Positions 1 through 11,692 are shown, counted from the first letter of the stretch. The stretch is DNA of 64,000 nucleotides from Prosapia bicincta (GCA_036971475.1 JBAIZL010000008.1:33490586-33554585), one strand, 5' to 3'. Notes: a model not told the origin generated them from the sequence alone. Numbers and translations are program-made.

Positions 1-1263
1 AAAGGGTTGCGGGCGTTGAGTCGTTGGGCAGGTCCGTTGCAGTGTGTGTGTGTATGTATAAAACAAGGACTCTAAGAATTGGTACTGCTATAGCAACTAC
101 TATCATTTCCCAAATCGACAGCCTATATAAATTAGGTTATTTCTTTTAGGAACACCATTTCAGATCAACTGTGATTTCAAAAATATTTCTTTGTTTTGAA
201 TATCCAACAAATCTTCTCAAAGTTTAATTACATCTAGTCCCACTTTCCATCTAGCATTTTCTAAATTAATGCTAAATTAATGCTACAGCATTAATGAGAT
301 AGTGAAATGTAAGCAAAATGGATTAAGCCTAGAACAAATTCCATCTTCATCTTTAATTTAGATCAATATTCACTTCAAATTATTAAAGCAAAAATTTCTA
401 TATCTTTCTAGATTAAAAATTTGGAGGAACTTTACACATGAATGGTATGGTAAATTTTATATTTGAAAATAAAACTATTTATTCTCTATAGCTTTTACTT
501 TGAAATTAATTGTAAGAATTTGAATACTGTCAAAAATAGTTCAACAAGGCAATTGAGGAGTACAACTTTTCCTCTTTCATTTACACCATTTTTACATTAA
601 TTTTTTCTGAGTGAAGAAATGGAGGACGTTGCATTTGTGGTAGGGCAGTTTCAGTTTTTTTATAGCATCTAGCTAATCATTCTCCCCAATACCTGGATGA
701 GTGGGTGGGTATCTACTTCAATACAACAAGTATTCTCTAAGTAGACTCACTCTAAGCTGTACAGACTTTGCATGAGTTTGCAGCAACAGCTTATATGTCT
801 ACCTGAGAATTAACCAAAAGTATTGTCTTTTATGGGTTATGCAATTTGTTTAGCTTGGATCCCCCCCCCCTGATGCATGGCTGTTATTTCACTGTCACAA
901 TTATTTAATGGGGGGAGAGATTGATCTGATCCCTTGCACATAATGGCACCTACTGAAATTAAACAATAAATATAGAGTAATTTTCAACTAATAAAATGCT
1001 GTGACAATAAGACATGGCAAATATCCTAACACTAAACTGTTCTTCTCAAACCAAAGACACAACACTACAATATTTCAAAAAGTAAAACCATCAATCAAAT
1101 GAAATTTTCTCCTCTATTAATAAATCAATTTTTTAATATGTTTTCATCACCTTTATAACCTTTTTGTTTGTAATCTAAATTATGTTAAATGTGGTAATTT
1201 TAAAATACTAAATTGTCTTAGAAATCATTATTATTTAAAAGTATTACACTTAAAATGTCATAC
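1..1263. other. No gene recognised; AT-rich flank of the mucolipin exon
   Basis: The stretch lies downstream of the mucolipin exon on the minus strand, so it is presumably intron. It holds a run of Cs near position 861 and otherwise AT-rich unique-looking sequence. I see no further exon with convincing splice borders. Confidence 0.4.
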
Positions 1264-1478
1264 CTGAACTGTAACAAGGACGATTTTGAAGACCTGAACC
1301 AGGAACTTGTAAGGAAATCTTTGCTTTGCCTGCCACTTTTCTATAGGATTCATAAAAAAGAATTTCAATTTCCTTCTCATCTTATTCTCAGCACATAATC
1401 TTGATGCTTCGTATCCTGAATCAGATGAAGAACCATGAGAAGAATGTGCTCCAGAATTTATGACCAATGATTCTCTTT
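1264..1478 (-). CDS. Trpml: Mucolipin (TRPML) channel, one internal exon near the N-terminus
   Basis: TRPML proteins are cation channels of late endosomes and lysosomes. This 215-nt exon starts after a pyrimidine-rich acceptor ending in AG (1480-1479) and ends at CAG followed by the donor GTATGA (1263 downward). It begins with two nucleotides of a split codon and then gives 71 codons without a stop. The peptide has a Ser-rich stretch (GSSSDSGYEAS), then a basic block MRRKLKFFFMNPIEKW and PYKFLVQVFKIVLVTVQ, which is the cytosolic segment and start of transmembrane helix 1 in animal mucolipins. Neighbouring exons were not found; the transposon-rich DNA at higher coordinates would be the upstream intron. 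The family call is from recognition of this block. The Ser-rich part is less conserved. Confidence 0.85.
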
Positions 1479-2469
1479 CTACAAACAAATAAAGAAAACA
1501 AATGTAACAATTGATACATGCTACCTGTCCTAAGTTTCTTATGCAATTAATTTTTAACATTAAATTTCAATTCTTTTTAGTTATCAATTGTTAATTTTTG
1601 TCATTTAACTGTCACCAAATAACAAATTATTACTAACAACTAATAGTAAGTTAAATCTATTATTTATTAATATTAAACCACAGTAAATTATTCCAAGTAA
1701 TTAAACTGATTATTTTTAAAAAAATAACTTTATACAATGAAAACCTATACAGGTTGAAACTAAAATACAAGAAAGAACGGATACCAAAATTATTATTAAA
1801 TTATTGAATGAATAAATAAGGTTAAATTAAAAAAAGAAAAAAAACATCAAGTTTTACTAAACGTGATGAAAAATGAGCTGCAGCAAACATTCTTCAACTA
1901 TTCACAATCAAACACTATATGGTTGCTCTATACAACTGGCAAAGTAGTGGATTTTTGTCTCAACAAATACTGTAGAAAGAAGTTAAGGCATAAAAGAGTG
2001 GACAGTAAGCCTGATGTCCCTCCCTCATTACATTTCAGAAGAGAAAATCAGATGCCAGATCACATAGGATTAATATCAGCACTTGTACTACCACAGTTGT
2101 TTCATAAGATTCAATTTTGCTACTATTCCACAGCAACCACCCTTAAACCGAAATGTTTTCAACAAGTATAAATAGTAACCTGAATATTTTGAGAAAACTT
2201 TTAAATTGGAACACTCAAGTAAATATAGAAACCTTAACAAAATTGCAGATAAAACTTTGAAAATAGCAATTAATTTAGCTATAAAAACATCACAAACCGG
2301 AAGTAATCTATAGGTTTGAGTGAGTTTTGATGTTTAAATGCAAAACACCAATTCTTCAGTTTCAATTGTCGATGAAACAATTTCGCTATGTAATAGATTC
2401 TATAAATTTTTAAAACTCACAGATAATATATGAAGTATTCTATTTAACATTCCTGGAATCATATATACA
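1479..2469. other. Probable intron, no feature recognised
   Basis: AT-rich sequence upstream of the mucolipin exon on its coding strand. An open frame at 1863-2171 (+) has no family resemblance and no codon bias that I can see, so it is not called. The segment ends where PLE-F terminal sequence begins. Confidence 0.4.
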
Positions 2470-2619
2470 TATATTTAGGTTAGTTCTAGTAGAGCTTAAA
2501 GCTTATTTAGGAATTTTTGGACTAGATAGGAGACTGACAGACTTACCTAATGGCAATAGTTCAAAACTGCAATCTCTTGGAAATAAATAAATAGACACAT
2601 ATAAAAACTTAACACACTA

Positions 2620-2657
2620 TTGAAATATTTCGATCAAAAATGATCTTCATCAGTCAA
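2620..2657 (-). ncRNA. Hammerhead ribozyme motif, PLE-F
   Basis: Read on the minus strand: stem I TTGA; core CTGATGA plus an extra A; stem II GATCA, loop TTTT, TGATC; GAA; short self-complementary stem III ATAT; cleavage base T; stem I partner TCAA. All conserved core bases are present. Stem III is very short, so a dimeric form would be expected to be more stable. PLE terminal repeats are known to carry hammerheads. Activity is inferred, not shown. Confidence 0.75.
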
Positions 2658-2843
2658 GAAAGAGAAAAACAAAAGACTGAAGTGAACCACAGATGTGTAT
2701 AAATATCCAAATGTCACAGATTCACAGTTTATAATATAGTGCTATATGTGATTTGTGTAAATATTGTTATATGTGATTTGTATAAATATTGATTATTTGA
2801 GCTAGATATTAATAGTCTGTCAAAAGGAAGGTAAATGGAGTTG

Positions 2844-3583
2844 TTAAAAATGGTAGAGGTTAGGGGGAAGGTAAAAGGAGTTGAGGTTAGGAGGCTCTCT
2901 AAATTTGGTGTACCACTGGTATGATAACTCCCATCTTCTCAATTCTGAAGAGCTGCAATCAGGGGGGAGGGCCTTAATTATTTTGGTGGTATAGCAATCA
3001 TTGAAAGATATGATGTTGTGACTAGCAGCGTGTTGAGCAATTGGCCTGTCTATGTTCATGGTTCCAACGTCATGTCTCTGGCCATTCATTCTGATGCTCA
3101 GACCATCCGTGGTAAGGTCTATGTACTGTGCCGGGCAAAATTTACATTGCAACTGGTATATTACATTTTTGGATGTACAAGTAGGATGACCCTGAATATT
3201 GAAGTCCACATTGGTTGCTAGGCTATGGAAACTATTCGTTGGGATGTGTATTGGACATGTCTTGCATCTAGGTCTATTGCACGGAAAGGAGCCATGAGGA
3301 GTTTTAGGCGGTTTTTCAGTGCTTGGATCTGGTAATTTTGGATGGACTAAAATATTTTTCAAATTAAAAGGTTGTCTGAACCAAATATATGGTGGATTTG
3401 AGAAAAGATCTTTGGTGTGGGTGGAAGCTTGAAGAATCTTGAAGCCATCCTTTAATATTTTGTTCAGCTTCTGTAGGCCTGGGTGGTAATCTGTAACTAG
3501 AGACAGTTTGTTGTGTTCCATAAGTGGTCTGGGTTCATCAGATGATTGAGCTAAGTGGATTTGATCCTTAACAAGTGTTGGAA
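2844..3583 (-). pseudogene. PLE-F protein, C-terminal GIY-YIG endonuclease part
   Basis: Penelope-like elements encode a reverse transcriptase fused to a GIY-YIG nuclease that nicks target DNA. The reading frame is open to a stop at 2844. It shows the linker Cys cluster CNRPRCKTCPIHI and then TCTSKNVIYQLQCKFC, followed by QYIDLTTDGLSIRMNGQRHD, which corresponds to the GIY...YIG...R core of Poseidon/Neptune-type PLEs. The canonical YIG is YID here. It ends with a Trp/Tyr-rich tail. The frame runs on into the satellite upstream, but that part is not genuine protein. It starts at codons TLVKDQ, which would directly follow the RGYSTL that ends the RT fragment at 6427, so both come from one element. 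Confidence 0.8.
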
Positions 3584-6057
3584 CACACCAACCATTATGT
3601 TGGTACAAACCAACCATTATGTTGGTACAAACCAAAAACCAACCATTATGTTGGTACAAACCAACCATTATGTTGGTACACATCAACCATTATGTTGGTA
3701 CACACCAACCATTATGTTGGTACAAACCAACCATTATGTTGGTACAAACCAACCATTGTGTTGGTACAAACCAACCATTGTGTTGGTACACACCAACCAT
3801 TATGTTGGTACAAACCAACCATTATGTTGGTAAAAACCAACCATTATGTTGGTACACACCAACCATTATGTTGGTACAAACCAACCATTATGTTGGTACA
3901 AACCAACCATTATGTTGGTACAAACCAACCATTATGTTGGTACAAACCAACCATTATGTTGGTACACAAAAACCATTATGTTGGTACAAACCAACCATTA
4001 TGTTGGTACAAACCAACCATTATGTTGGTACACACCAACCATTATGTTGGTACACACCAACCATTAATTTGGTACAAACCAACCATTAAGTTGGTACAAA
4101 CCAACCATTATGTTGGTACACACCAACCATTATGTTGGTACAAACCAACCATTATGTTGGTACAAACCAACCATTATGTTGGTACACACCAACCATTATG
4201 TCGGTACATAACCAACCATTATGTCGGTACACACCAACCATTATGTCGGTACACACCAACCATTATGTCGGTACAAACCAACCATTATGTTGGTACACAC
4301 CAAACATTATGTTGGTACAAACCAACTATTATGTTGGTACACACCAACCATTATGTTGGTACAAACCAACCATTATGTTGGTACAAACCAACCATTATGT
4401 TGGTACAAACCAACCATTATGTTGGTACAAACCAACCATTATGTTGGTACACACCAACCATTATGTTGGTACAAACCAACCATTATGTTGGTACAAACCA
4501 ACCATTATGTTGGTACACACCAACCATTATGTTGCTACAAACCAACCATTATGTTGCTACAAACCAACCATTATGTTGGTACAAACCAACCATTATGTTG
4601 GTACAAACCAACCATTATGTTGGTACACACCAACCATTATGTTGGTACACACCAACCATTATGTTGGTACACACCAACCATTATGTTGGTACACACCAAC
4701 CATTATGTTGGTACAAACCAACCATTATGTTGGTACACACCAACCATTATGTTGGTACAAACCAACCATTATGTTGGTACAAACCAACCATTATGTTGGT
4801 ACACACCAACCATTATGTTGGTACATACCAACCATTATGTTGGTACATACCAACCATTATGTTGGTACAAACCAAACATTATGTTGGTACAAACCAAACA
4901 TTATGTTGGTACATACCAACCATTATGTTGGTACAAACCAACCATTATGTTGGTACAAACCAACCATTATGTTGGTACAAACCAACCATTATGTTGGTAC
5001 AAACCAACCATTATGTTGGTACAAACCAACCATTATGTTGGTACAAACCAACCATTATGTTGGTACAAACCAACCATTATGTTGGTACACACCAACCATT
5101 ATGTTGGTACATACCAACCATTATGTTGGTACATACCAACCATTATGTTGGTACAAACCAAACATTATGTTGGTACACACCAACCATTATGATGGTACAT
5201 ACCAACCATTATGTTGGTACAAACCAACCATTATGTTGGTACAAACCAACCATTATGTTGGTACAAACCAACCATTATGTTGGTACAAACCAACCATTAT
5301 GTTGGTACAAACCAACCATTATGTTGGTACACACCAACCATTATGTTGGTACATACCAACCATTATGTTGGTACATACCAACCATTATGTTGGTACAAAC
5401 CAAACATTATGTTGGTACACACCAACCATTATGATGGTACATACCAACCATTATGTTGGTACAAACCAACCATTATGTTGGTACAAACCAACCATTATGT
5501 TGGTACAAACCAACCATTATGTTGGTACAAACCAACCATTATGTTGGTACAAACCAACCATTATGTTGGTACAAACCAACCATTATGTTGGTACAAACCA
5601 ACCATTATGTTGGTACAAACCAACCATTATGTTGGTACACACCAACCATTATGTTGGTACAAACCAACCATTATGTTGGTACAAACCAACCATTATGTTG
5701 GTACACACCAACCATTATGTTGGTACACACCAACCATTATGTTGGTACACACCAACCATTATGTTGGTTCACATCAACCATTATGTTGTTACAAACCAAC
5801 CATTATGTTGGTACAAACCAACCATTATGTTGGTACACACCAACCATTATGTTGGTACAAACCAACCATTATGTTGGTACAAACCAACCATTATGTTGGT
5901 ACAAACCAACCATTATGTTGGTACACACCAACCATTATGTTGGTACAAACCAACCATTATGTTGGTACAAACCAACCATTATGTTGGTACACACCAACCA
6001 TTATGTTGGTACACACCAACCATTATGTTGGTACACACCAACCATTATGTTGGTACA
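3584..6057. repeat. Satellite array, 22-bp unit, about 112 copies
   Basis: The consensus unit is ACCAACCATTATGTTGGTAC plus two bases, with AA, AC or AT as the main variable pair after GTAC. Each unit has a 6-bp inverted repeat, ACCAAC and GTTGGT, around a 6-nt loop. No stop occurs in any of the three plus-strand frames, and 22 is not a multiple of 3, so long meaningless open frames rotate through the array. A few units have small indels (about 3630, 4208). Variants cluster: CGGTAC units lie at 4200-4280, and a higher-order block around 4800-5180 recurs near 5330-5450. The array sits exactly between two oppositely oriented parts of PLE-F. The last unit runs into the PLE-F RT codons for WYRYVDN. 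Confidence 0.95.
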
Positions 6058-6427
6058 GATATGTAGACAATATCTTTGTAATTTGGACACAGAGAATCTC
6101 AACACTGGAAAGTTTTTTGAAGGGCTTATCACTATTCTCTACACTTCAATTCACCTGGGAGAAATCTATGGCAACAATTACCTTCTTAGATGTAGATGTA
6201 ACAATCAGAGATGGGAATATCTATATAGGTGTCCAGATCAAACCGACAAACCATCTACAATACCTACATTTCAATAGCAACCCCCCTATGTATATAAAAA
6301 GGTCGATACCATATAGTCAGGCAATCAAGGGCAAGAGAATTTGTTCCAACGATATAGCATTTGAGGACTTTAATGGAAAGACCTTACTAGCTTTCCAAAA
6401 AAGAGGATATTCTACACTGACTTTATA
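6058..6427 (+). pseudogene. PLE-F reverse transcriptase fragment
   Basis: The frame reads RYVDNIFVIW at its start, which is RT motif C of Penelope-like elements (YVDN in place of YVDD). It continues through FLDVDVTIRDGNIY, QYLHFNSNPPMYIKRSIPYS and KRICSNDIAFED to KRGYSTL. This order matches the Poseidon/Neptune group, where YSQA..RRICS and RGYP blocks follow the palm. Only motif C and the thumb are present. The upstream part is replaced by the satellite, and the downstream nuclease is on the other side in the opposite direction. Confidence 0.8.
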
Positions 6428-6490
6428 AAATTATTATTATTAATTGTAAACAATTATTCCAAAACGAAGTGCAATTATTTTTACCGTATC

Positions 6491-6530
6491 TGATGAGGCA
6501 CCTTTCGGTCACTTGACCATTGTCAAATCA
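6491..6530 (-). ncRNA. Variant hammerhead motif, PLE-D (U3-A8 core)
   Basis: Read on the minus strand: TGAT; core TTGACAA plus T; GGTC, loop AAGT, GACC; GAA; AGGTGCCT; C; ATCA. Relative to the textbook core CTGANGA, position 3 is T and position 8 is A, so the 3-8 pair would be U-A instead of C-G. The other arm of the same element has a second copy. Confidence 0.5.
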
Positions 6531-7377
6531 CTGAATTATTTTTCTGGTGTCATTGTTTGGTCTGTTATGTTTTTTGTTGACGTCGTATATGTTTCGTCTT
6601 GTGCCGTATGCATGATGTTTTTCAAAAGTACGTCACAGCATATGTTGTCTGTTCGTTCATTAAATTGTTGTGTGTGTTTTTATAGGTTTTGCATTTTTCT
6701 AGTGAGTTTAGTTCTATTGGGTTATCCTTTACTTCAAGTATGGTTAGGTTACTGAAACGCATTTTACATGGGAAAAATAACCAGGTCATTTAAAATAAGA
6801 TTTTCAGAACATTACAGAGCATTCAAAACTAGAAATAAAAAAGCATGAAATGTAGCAGAACACCTAAAATCACACAAACATGAAATAACAAGTTATGAAA
6901 AAACAACAAAATAATAAAATATCTTAATAACACAAACCACAAAACAAATACAGAAAAACATAACCTATCTGGAATCATCAAAATTACATGTAACGAATGC
7001 AACGCATTTTACACAGAAAAAACAACCAGGTTATTTAAAATAAGATTTGCAGAACATTACAGAGCATTCAAAATACAAATAAAAAAGCATCAAATGTAGC
7101 AGAACACCTAATATCACATTAACATGAAATAAATTACGAAAATAACCTAACCATACTTTAAATGAATGATAACCCAATAGAATTAAACTCACTAGAAAAA
7201 TACCACATCTATAAAATCATACACAACAATTTAATGAACCAACAGACAACATATGCAGACGACGTACTTTTCAAAAACATTATGCACATGGTACAATACA
7301 AAAAATATATGACGTCAACAAATACCAACATCACAAACCGAACAACAACGCCAGAAAAATAGAGGAAAATAATTCAG

Positions 7378-7417
7378 TGATTCAACAGTGGTCAAGTAAC
7401 CGAAAGGTGCCTCATCA
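7378..7417 (+). ncRNA. Variant hammerhead motif, PLE-D, partly decayed
   Basis: TGAT; core TCAACAG plus T; GGTC, loop AAGT, AACC; GAA; AGGTGCCT; C; ATCA. Positions 5 and 9 have changed relative to the other PLE-D copies, and one stem II pair is lost, so this copy is probably inactive. T3 and A8 are kept. Confidence 0.4.
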
Positions 7418-7490
7418 GATAAGGTAAAAATAATTGCACCTAGTGGTAGAATAATTGTTTACAACTAACAATAATAGCTTTATATATATA

Positions 7491-8412
7491 CAGTGGAACC
7501 CCTCAAATCCGAACTAATTGGTGCTATAGCCAGTTCAGATTTGGAAAAGTTCGGATTTGCCAAAAAAGTTCGGATTTCGGATTTGCTGTGTATTTTGCAT
7601 TTGACAGAATTGTGTTTTTTTATAACGAACAATATTAAGGCATTCATTGCATATTTCTGTATCAAAAATTAAAGTTTTCCAGTGCTACAAGTGACAAGTC
7701 TTGTAAGCAAGACTTCACTCGAAAGTTTCTGTAAACTTTTTATGGTTTACACAAGAGAGGCAGAAAGTAGTTCCTATTAGTGGCCCATTAATACAAGAAA
7801 AGGCATTAAAGTTAAACAAATTAATGAACGGTGATTTGGAATTTACTGGTAGCAATAAATGGTTGGATAGATGGGAGAGAAGGCAAGGAATTAGACAACT
7901 AACGGTAAACGGGGAGAAGTTATCAGCTGATAATCTTACTGCAAAAGAATATATAGACGAATTCATAGATTTGATTTTGTCTGAAAATTACCCCAGCAAG
8001 TGTATAATGTGGACGAGACTGGATTGAATTTCAAAGCCCTTCCCACTGAAAGTCTTATTTCTAAAGAGGAATCTTCTGTGCTAGGCTTTAAAACGAGCAA
8101 ACAGCGTCTCACAGTTTTAGCTTACAATAACGCTGTGGGAACAAATAAGCTACCATTAATGGTGATTGGAAAATCCGCCAAGCCACGAGCCCTAAAAATA
8201 TGAACTTGAATCCTCTCCATTACAGAAATCAGTGTAAGCAAAGGATGACTGGTAATATTTTAAAAGAGTGGTCCAAAAATGAATTTGTTCCTTCAGTAAC
8301 AAAATTTAATGAAAAAATGAACTGCCACCAAAAATTTGATAGACAAAGCTCCTTCCCATCCTTCAGATATACAGTTGGTATGTAAAGGCATAAAACCAAT
8401 TTTTCTCCCTAA
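7491..8412 (+). pseudogene. Tigger/pogo transposase, 3'-truncated element
   Basis: The element starts at CAGTGGAACCCCTCAAATCC after a TA, matching the Tigger-type terminal repeat, with subterminal motifs of the TTCGGATTT type. Coding sequence begins near 7722. The first part reads PISGPLIQEKA and WLDRWERRQGIRQL, typical of the CENP-B-like DNA-binding domain. A frameshift near 8000 leads to YNVDETGLNFKALP (first catalytic Asp), GFKTSKQRLTV and LPLMVIGKSAKPRALK. A second frameshift leads to ILKEWSKNEFVPSV, and a third to LIDKAPSHPSDIQL (second catalytic Asp). The third acidic residue and the 3' terminal repeat are missing. DNA transposase, clearly dead. Confidence 0.85.
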
Positions 8413-9296
8413 TAAACTGTTTTAGGCATGAAAATTTTTTTGTTTAATTAATGATTAAAAACCAAGCTTTAAACTAACGTAAAATATGTAATTGTATATG
8501 ATAAGAACATTCACTCCAACACCAGAGAACTAACAAAACCCTAACCTAGTTGAACAGCTTAAGAAATTAATGTAAATCTATTAGTTAGTTGTCACTAGAA
8601 GTAAATATGTTCTGAAACAACTTCACAGAACATTAAATGTAATGACCACACACATTTTGAGGCCAACTCCCTTTTCCATTACATAGCGCACAACCAAATT
8701 AACCCACCCCTCTTCCACAGTCATAAATTCATCCCGACATCCTTTGTACCTAACGTGTTATGCCGCCAGTAGAGGCTTTGCTTCGTAAATGGAACGATTG
8801 ATTCAAAACGTGTCAGCCAGTAAGCCCTCTATATCACTTAGTTAAGTAATTTTTAATTATAGTTTAATCAGTGAATTCAAGATGATTACATCAAGCAACT
8901 ATAAAATAAGGGTTCTGCTGTTATATCATTAACTTAATAGGATATTATCCTGTTAATAACATTATCCTATAATCATTAAAAATATAACTGTTGATAAATC
9001 ATTAACCATTGAATGTTTATTAATTACAAAATATTATATTAATTACAGCTGACTACTATAAATAAAAAAACCATAAAACTTTCCAGCCAATATTTACAGC
9101 AATTTAAATTCTGTAAACTGTCCTTGACTTTCCTTTATTTACCTAGTTTGGCCTTAACAAACAAACAGCTCCTACAAATAATATTATATCTTTAGCCCTT
9201 ATCTGACTATGAACGATTATGAGACATCCGCGAAATTAAAAACCTGCAGAGCAGATCTCACCTCCAAGCTGTTATGAGGTATTGCCACTCCCACTA
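8413..9296. other. No feature recognised
   Basis: AT-rich sequence between the Tigger and piggyBac remnants. The 8640-8820 part is less AT-rich, but I see no open frame or splice pattern there. Confidence 0.4.
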
Positions 9297-11688
9297 CCCT
9301 TTAGTCACGTGGACTTCTGGACAAAGTGGTTTGTTTTTGTTTTGTGAATTGCTTTTTCCATTTACACATTTATAACATGTTATGTCTGTAAGACGCATGA
9401 TGTTAGTTGAGTAATTTTTTTTTACATTTATATTGTGTTGTATATTTACATCTGCGTTATTATTTGGGGTAAGTCGTAGATAGTATAGTAACATTTTTCT
9501 ATACAGAATGGACGTAGTTGACCTGGCCCATCATCTAGTAGACCCGTTCTAAAAAAAGGTGAATATTTGTAGAAAATATTTCGAACATGAACTGGAAGAA
9601 ACGGTTTTTGAAGTTTTTTACAGGAGCCTCCAGAAGCAGATCATAATGATTCTTATGATAGCAATGAAAATAAAGAATTCACCATTCTTAATGATGACGA
9701 TTCTATATCTGAGCAGGAGGCCGATGACACTAGCAATGAATGTGGAGACGAAGAAGATGTGGATGAACCCCCTCCTAAACAGGCCCATATTCAGTATCTT
9801 CAATCTCTTTCAAATCAAGAGGAAAATTTTTTCTATAGAAAGTAAAGAAAGAACCGTTTAAATGGAATAAACAAAACCCTCCTGTGAATGTAAGAACAAG
9901 AAGGCACAATATTGTTACTCAACTGCTTGGACTCAAACCAAAGGCAAAGGAACTGGGAAATATACCTTCTGCTAACAAAGTATGGGGTCTACTGTTCACA
10001 AATGGTATGATGGAGGAAATAATAAAGTAGACAAACAAGAAGATTACCTCTCTTACAGAAAATTATTCAAAAAAAATAAATTTTATTTGAGGGTCCTAGA
10101 GGAGCTAAAAGTCTTTATTGAGGTTTTGATTTAAACAGCCATATTCAAGTCTCGTAATGAATCAATTAACAGCATATTTGCAACTGATGGAACAGGGCGA
10201 GACATTTTTCGCTACACAATGAATAAATAGATTTCTGTTTTTGTTAATAGCTCTGTGGTTCAATGACCCTGATGACCACAAAGAAAGACAGAAGGACGAT
10301 CATGCAGCTGCAGGGGCTTTTTAATTCAACAAGTTTATAATGAGCTCCCAAAATCTTTATTCTCCAGGACCAACAATGTGTGTTGACAAAATGCTAGCTC
10401 CTTTTCGAGGACGCTGCTCTTTCAAAATGTATATGCCTAAGAAACCTGCCAAGTACGGCTTGAATGTTTTATGCATGGCAGACCCAAGGATACATTATGT
10501 TTATAATGGATACATCTACTGTGGAAAAGGATCTGACAATAAAACATTATCTGATGAACAAAAAAAGCTTCTCATTCCTTCCCAAGCAGTGATAAAACTG
10601 GTAAAGCCAATTGAAGGGACACGGCGTAATATGACAGCTGACAATTGGTTTAGTTCGATTGAAGTTGTACAAGAACTTCTCAAAAGAGATCATACTTATG
10701 TTGACACTCTAAAGAAGAATAAGATAAGAGTTCCCAAATCAGTTTTAACTACTGAAAAATCAGGAAAAAAATCTTCTGATTATGGATATACTGTAAAACC
10801 TACTCTTCTTCCATATGTCCCAAAGAAATCGAAAGCTGTGATTCTAATTTCATCATTGCATCACAAGCCTGCTATTGATGATGAATCGGGGTACCCTGAA
10901 ATGATATCTTTCTACAACATGACAAAAGGGAGAACTGATGAAGTGGACCAGAAGAGCCAAGTACACAACAAATCGGAGAACCCAGAATTGCCCATGATGA
11001 TTTTTTTACTCTTATTGATATTTCATGTGATGTAAATGCATATATTCTTCACCAAAGCTACAGAGATGTTGAACAAATGAGTTGTTTTGAGTTTATGAAA
11101 ACTTTGCCAAACAGTTTGATTAAACCCTACATGGCTATGAGAATGGTTCAACAAACCTATCTTGTGAACTTTTCCATGAAGAGAATACTGAAGATTGAAA
11201 ATGTCCCAAGAGATGTTCCAGAATACTTTGAAACCAGAACGTGTACCCCCCCCCCCCTGTACTAGTTAAATATGGAGTGGTCATATGCTGTAAAAATTTA
11301 TAAAAACGGCTTCCAAAAATAGTATAGTTGTACATCAAAAATAATATTTTGAGTCAAACCATTCTTTCAATTATAAACTAAGACATATTTGTCGTTAAAT
11401 TTGTTGTTAAATTCCTATTTCATAAGTTTTTATTTAAATTAATGAAAAACTAAATTTGTTTAGTTTATAATTTTAAAATATTAAACTTTCTTATAGAAAA
11501 TTCAGTATTCTAGCATATATTTTGTTACAAATGAGTTGAATATAATGTGTATTAGTATTGTAGTAAAGTAAAAGATCATTGAACAGTAATTTATTTAATT
11601 TAAACACAAGTTTTATAATCACGTCTCTCAAACGCACAATGTTAGTTGAGTATGCACAATGTTTTTCCGATACGAGGTTAACTGAGGG
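9297..11688 (+). mobile_element. piggyBac-type DNA transposon, decayed
   Basis: The 3' end is GAGGG followed by TTAA (11689-11692), the piggyBac target site, and the inverted end begins CCCTCAGTTAACC. A likely 5' end is CCCTTTAGTCAC at 9297, but no TTAA precedes it, so this border is uncertain. A subterminal block containing ATGTTAGTTGAGTA occurs near both ends (about 9398 and 11640). The coding region between is on the plus strand. Confidence 0.7.
9620..11265 (+). pseudogene. piggyBac transposase, several frameshifts and stops
   Basis: An acidic N-terminal part (for example SEQEADDTSNECGDEEDVDE) is followed by VRTRRHNIVTQLLGL in another frame. The best-preserved block, 10340-11035, holds the DDE_Tnp_1_7 core: CVDKMLAPFRGRCSFKMYM with the catalytic Asp, KPAKYGLNVLCMAD with the next Asp, YNGYIYCGKG, and TADNWFSSIEVVQELL. 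After that come AVILISSLHH, ISFYNMTKGRTDEVDQ and a C-terminal part with frame changes (11077-11265). TA-rich 3' sequence follows. There are too many stops for function. Confidence 0.85.
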
Positions 11689-11692
11689 TTAA

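Larger units (their letters stand above)
2470..3583 (-). mobile_element. PLE-F, 3' part: endonuclease end and terminal repeat
   Basis: On the minus strand a Penelope-like C-terminal coding region (3583-2844) is followed by a terminal repeat (about 2800-2470) containing a hammerhead motif. The terminal part is shared with the copies at 14.5 kb and 53.7-54.0 kb, including the block beginning GGAATTTTTGGACT and the end block with CTCTACTAG. It ends beside a short AT run. The upstream half of the element is not contiguous: it lies beyond the 22-bp satellite in the opposite orientation (6058-6427). Confidence 0.8.
6430..7445. mobile_element. PLE-D, fold-back copy with GIY-YIG remnant
   Basis: The outer parts are inverted copies of each other: 6440-6755 on the minus strand and about 7140-7440 on the plus strand hold the same terminal repeat and C-terminal coding end. 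The middle repeats a GIY-YIG remnant twice in direct orientation (about 6750-6880 and 6990-7120), with codons resembling CNAFYTEKTTRLFKIRFAEHYRAFK. Stops and small indels break all frames. The C-terminal part on the plus strand is open at 7162-7362. Both ends carry the PLE-D hammerhead-like motif. Confidence 0.7.

Noticed and set aside
1863..2171. 102-codon open frame (+)
   Set aside because: No family resemblance, no splice context, lies in likely intron of a minus-strand gene.
3584..6057. CRISPR-like array
   Set aside because: Units are contiguous, with no unique spacers, in a eukaryotic genome; it is a satellite.
3555..6428. Very long open frames rich in NHYVGT and PLCWY repeats
   Set aside because: They are the 22-bp satellite read in three frames; the unit has no stop in any plus frame. 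Only the last about 120 codons (6058-6427) are real PLE coding.
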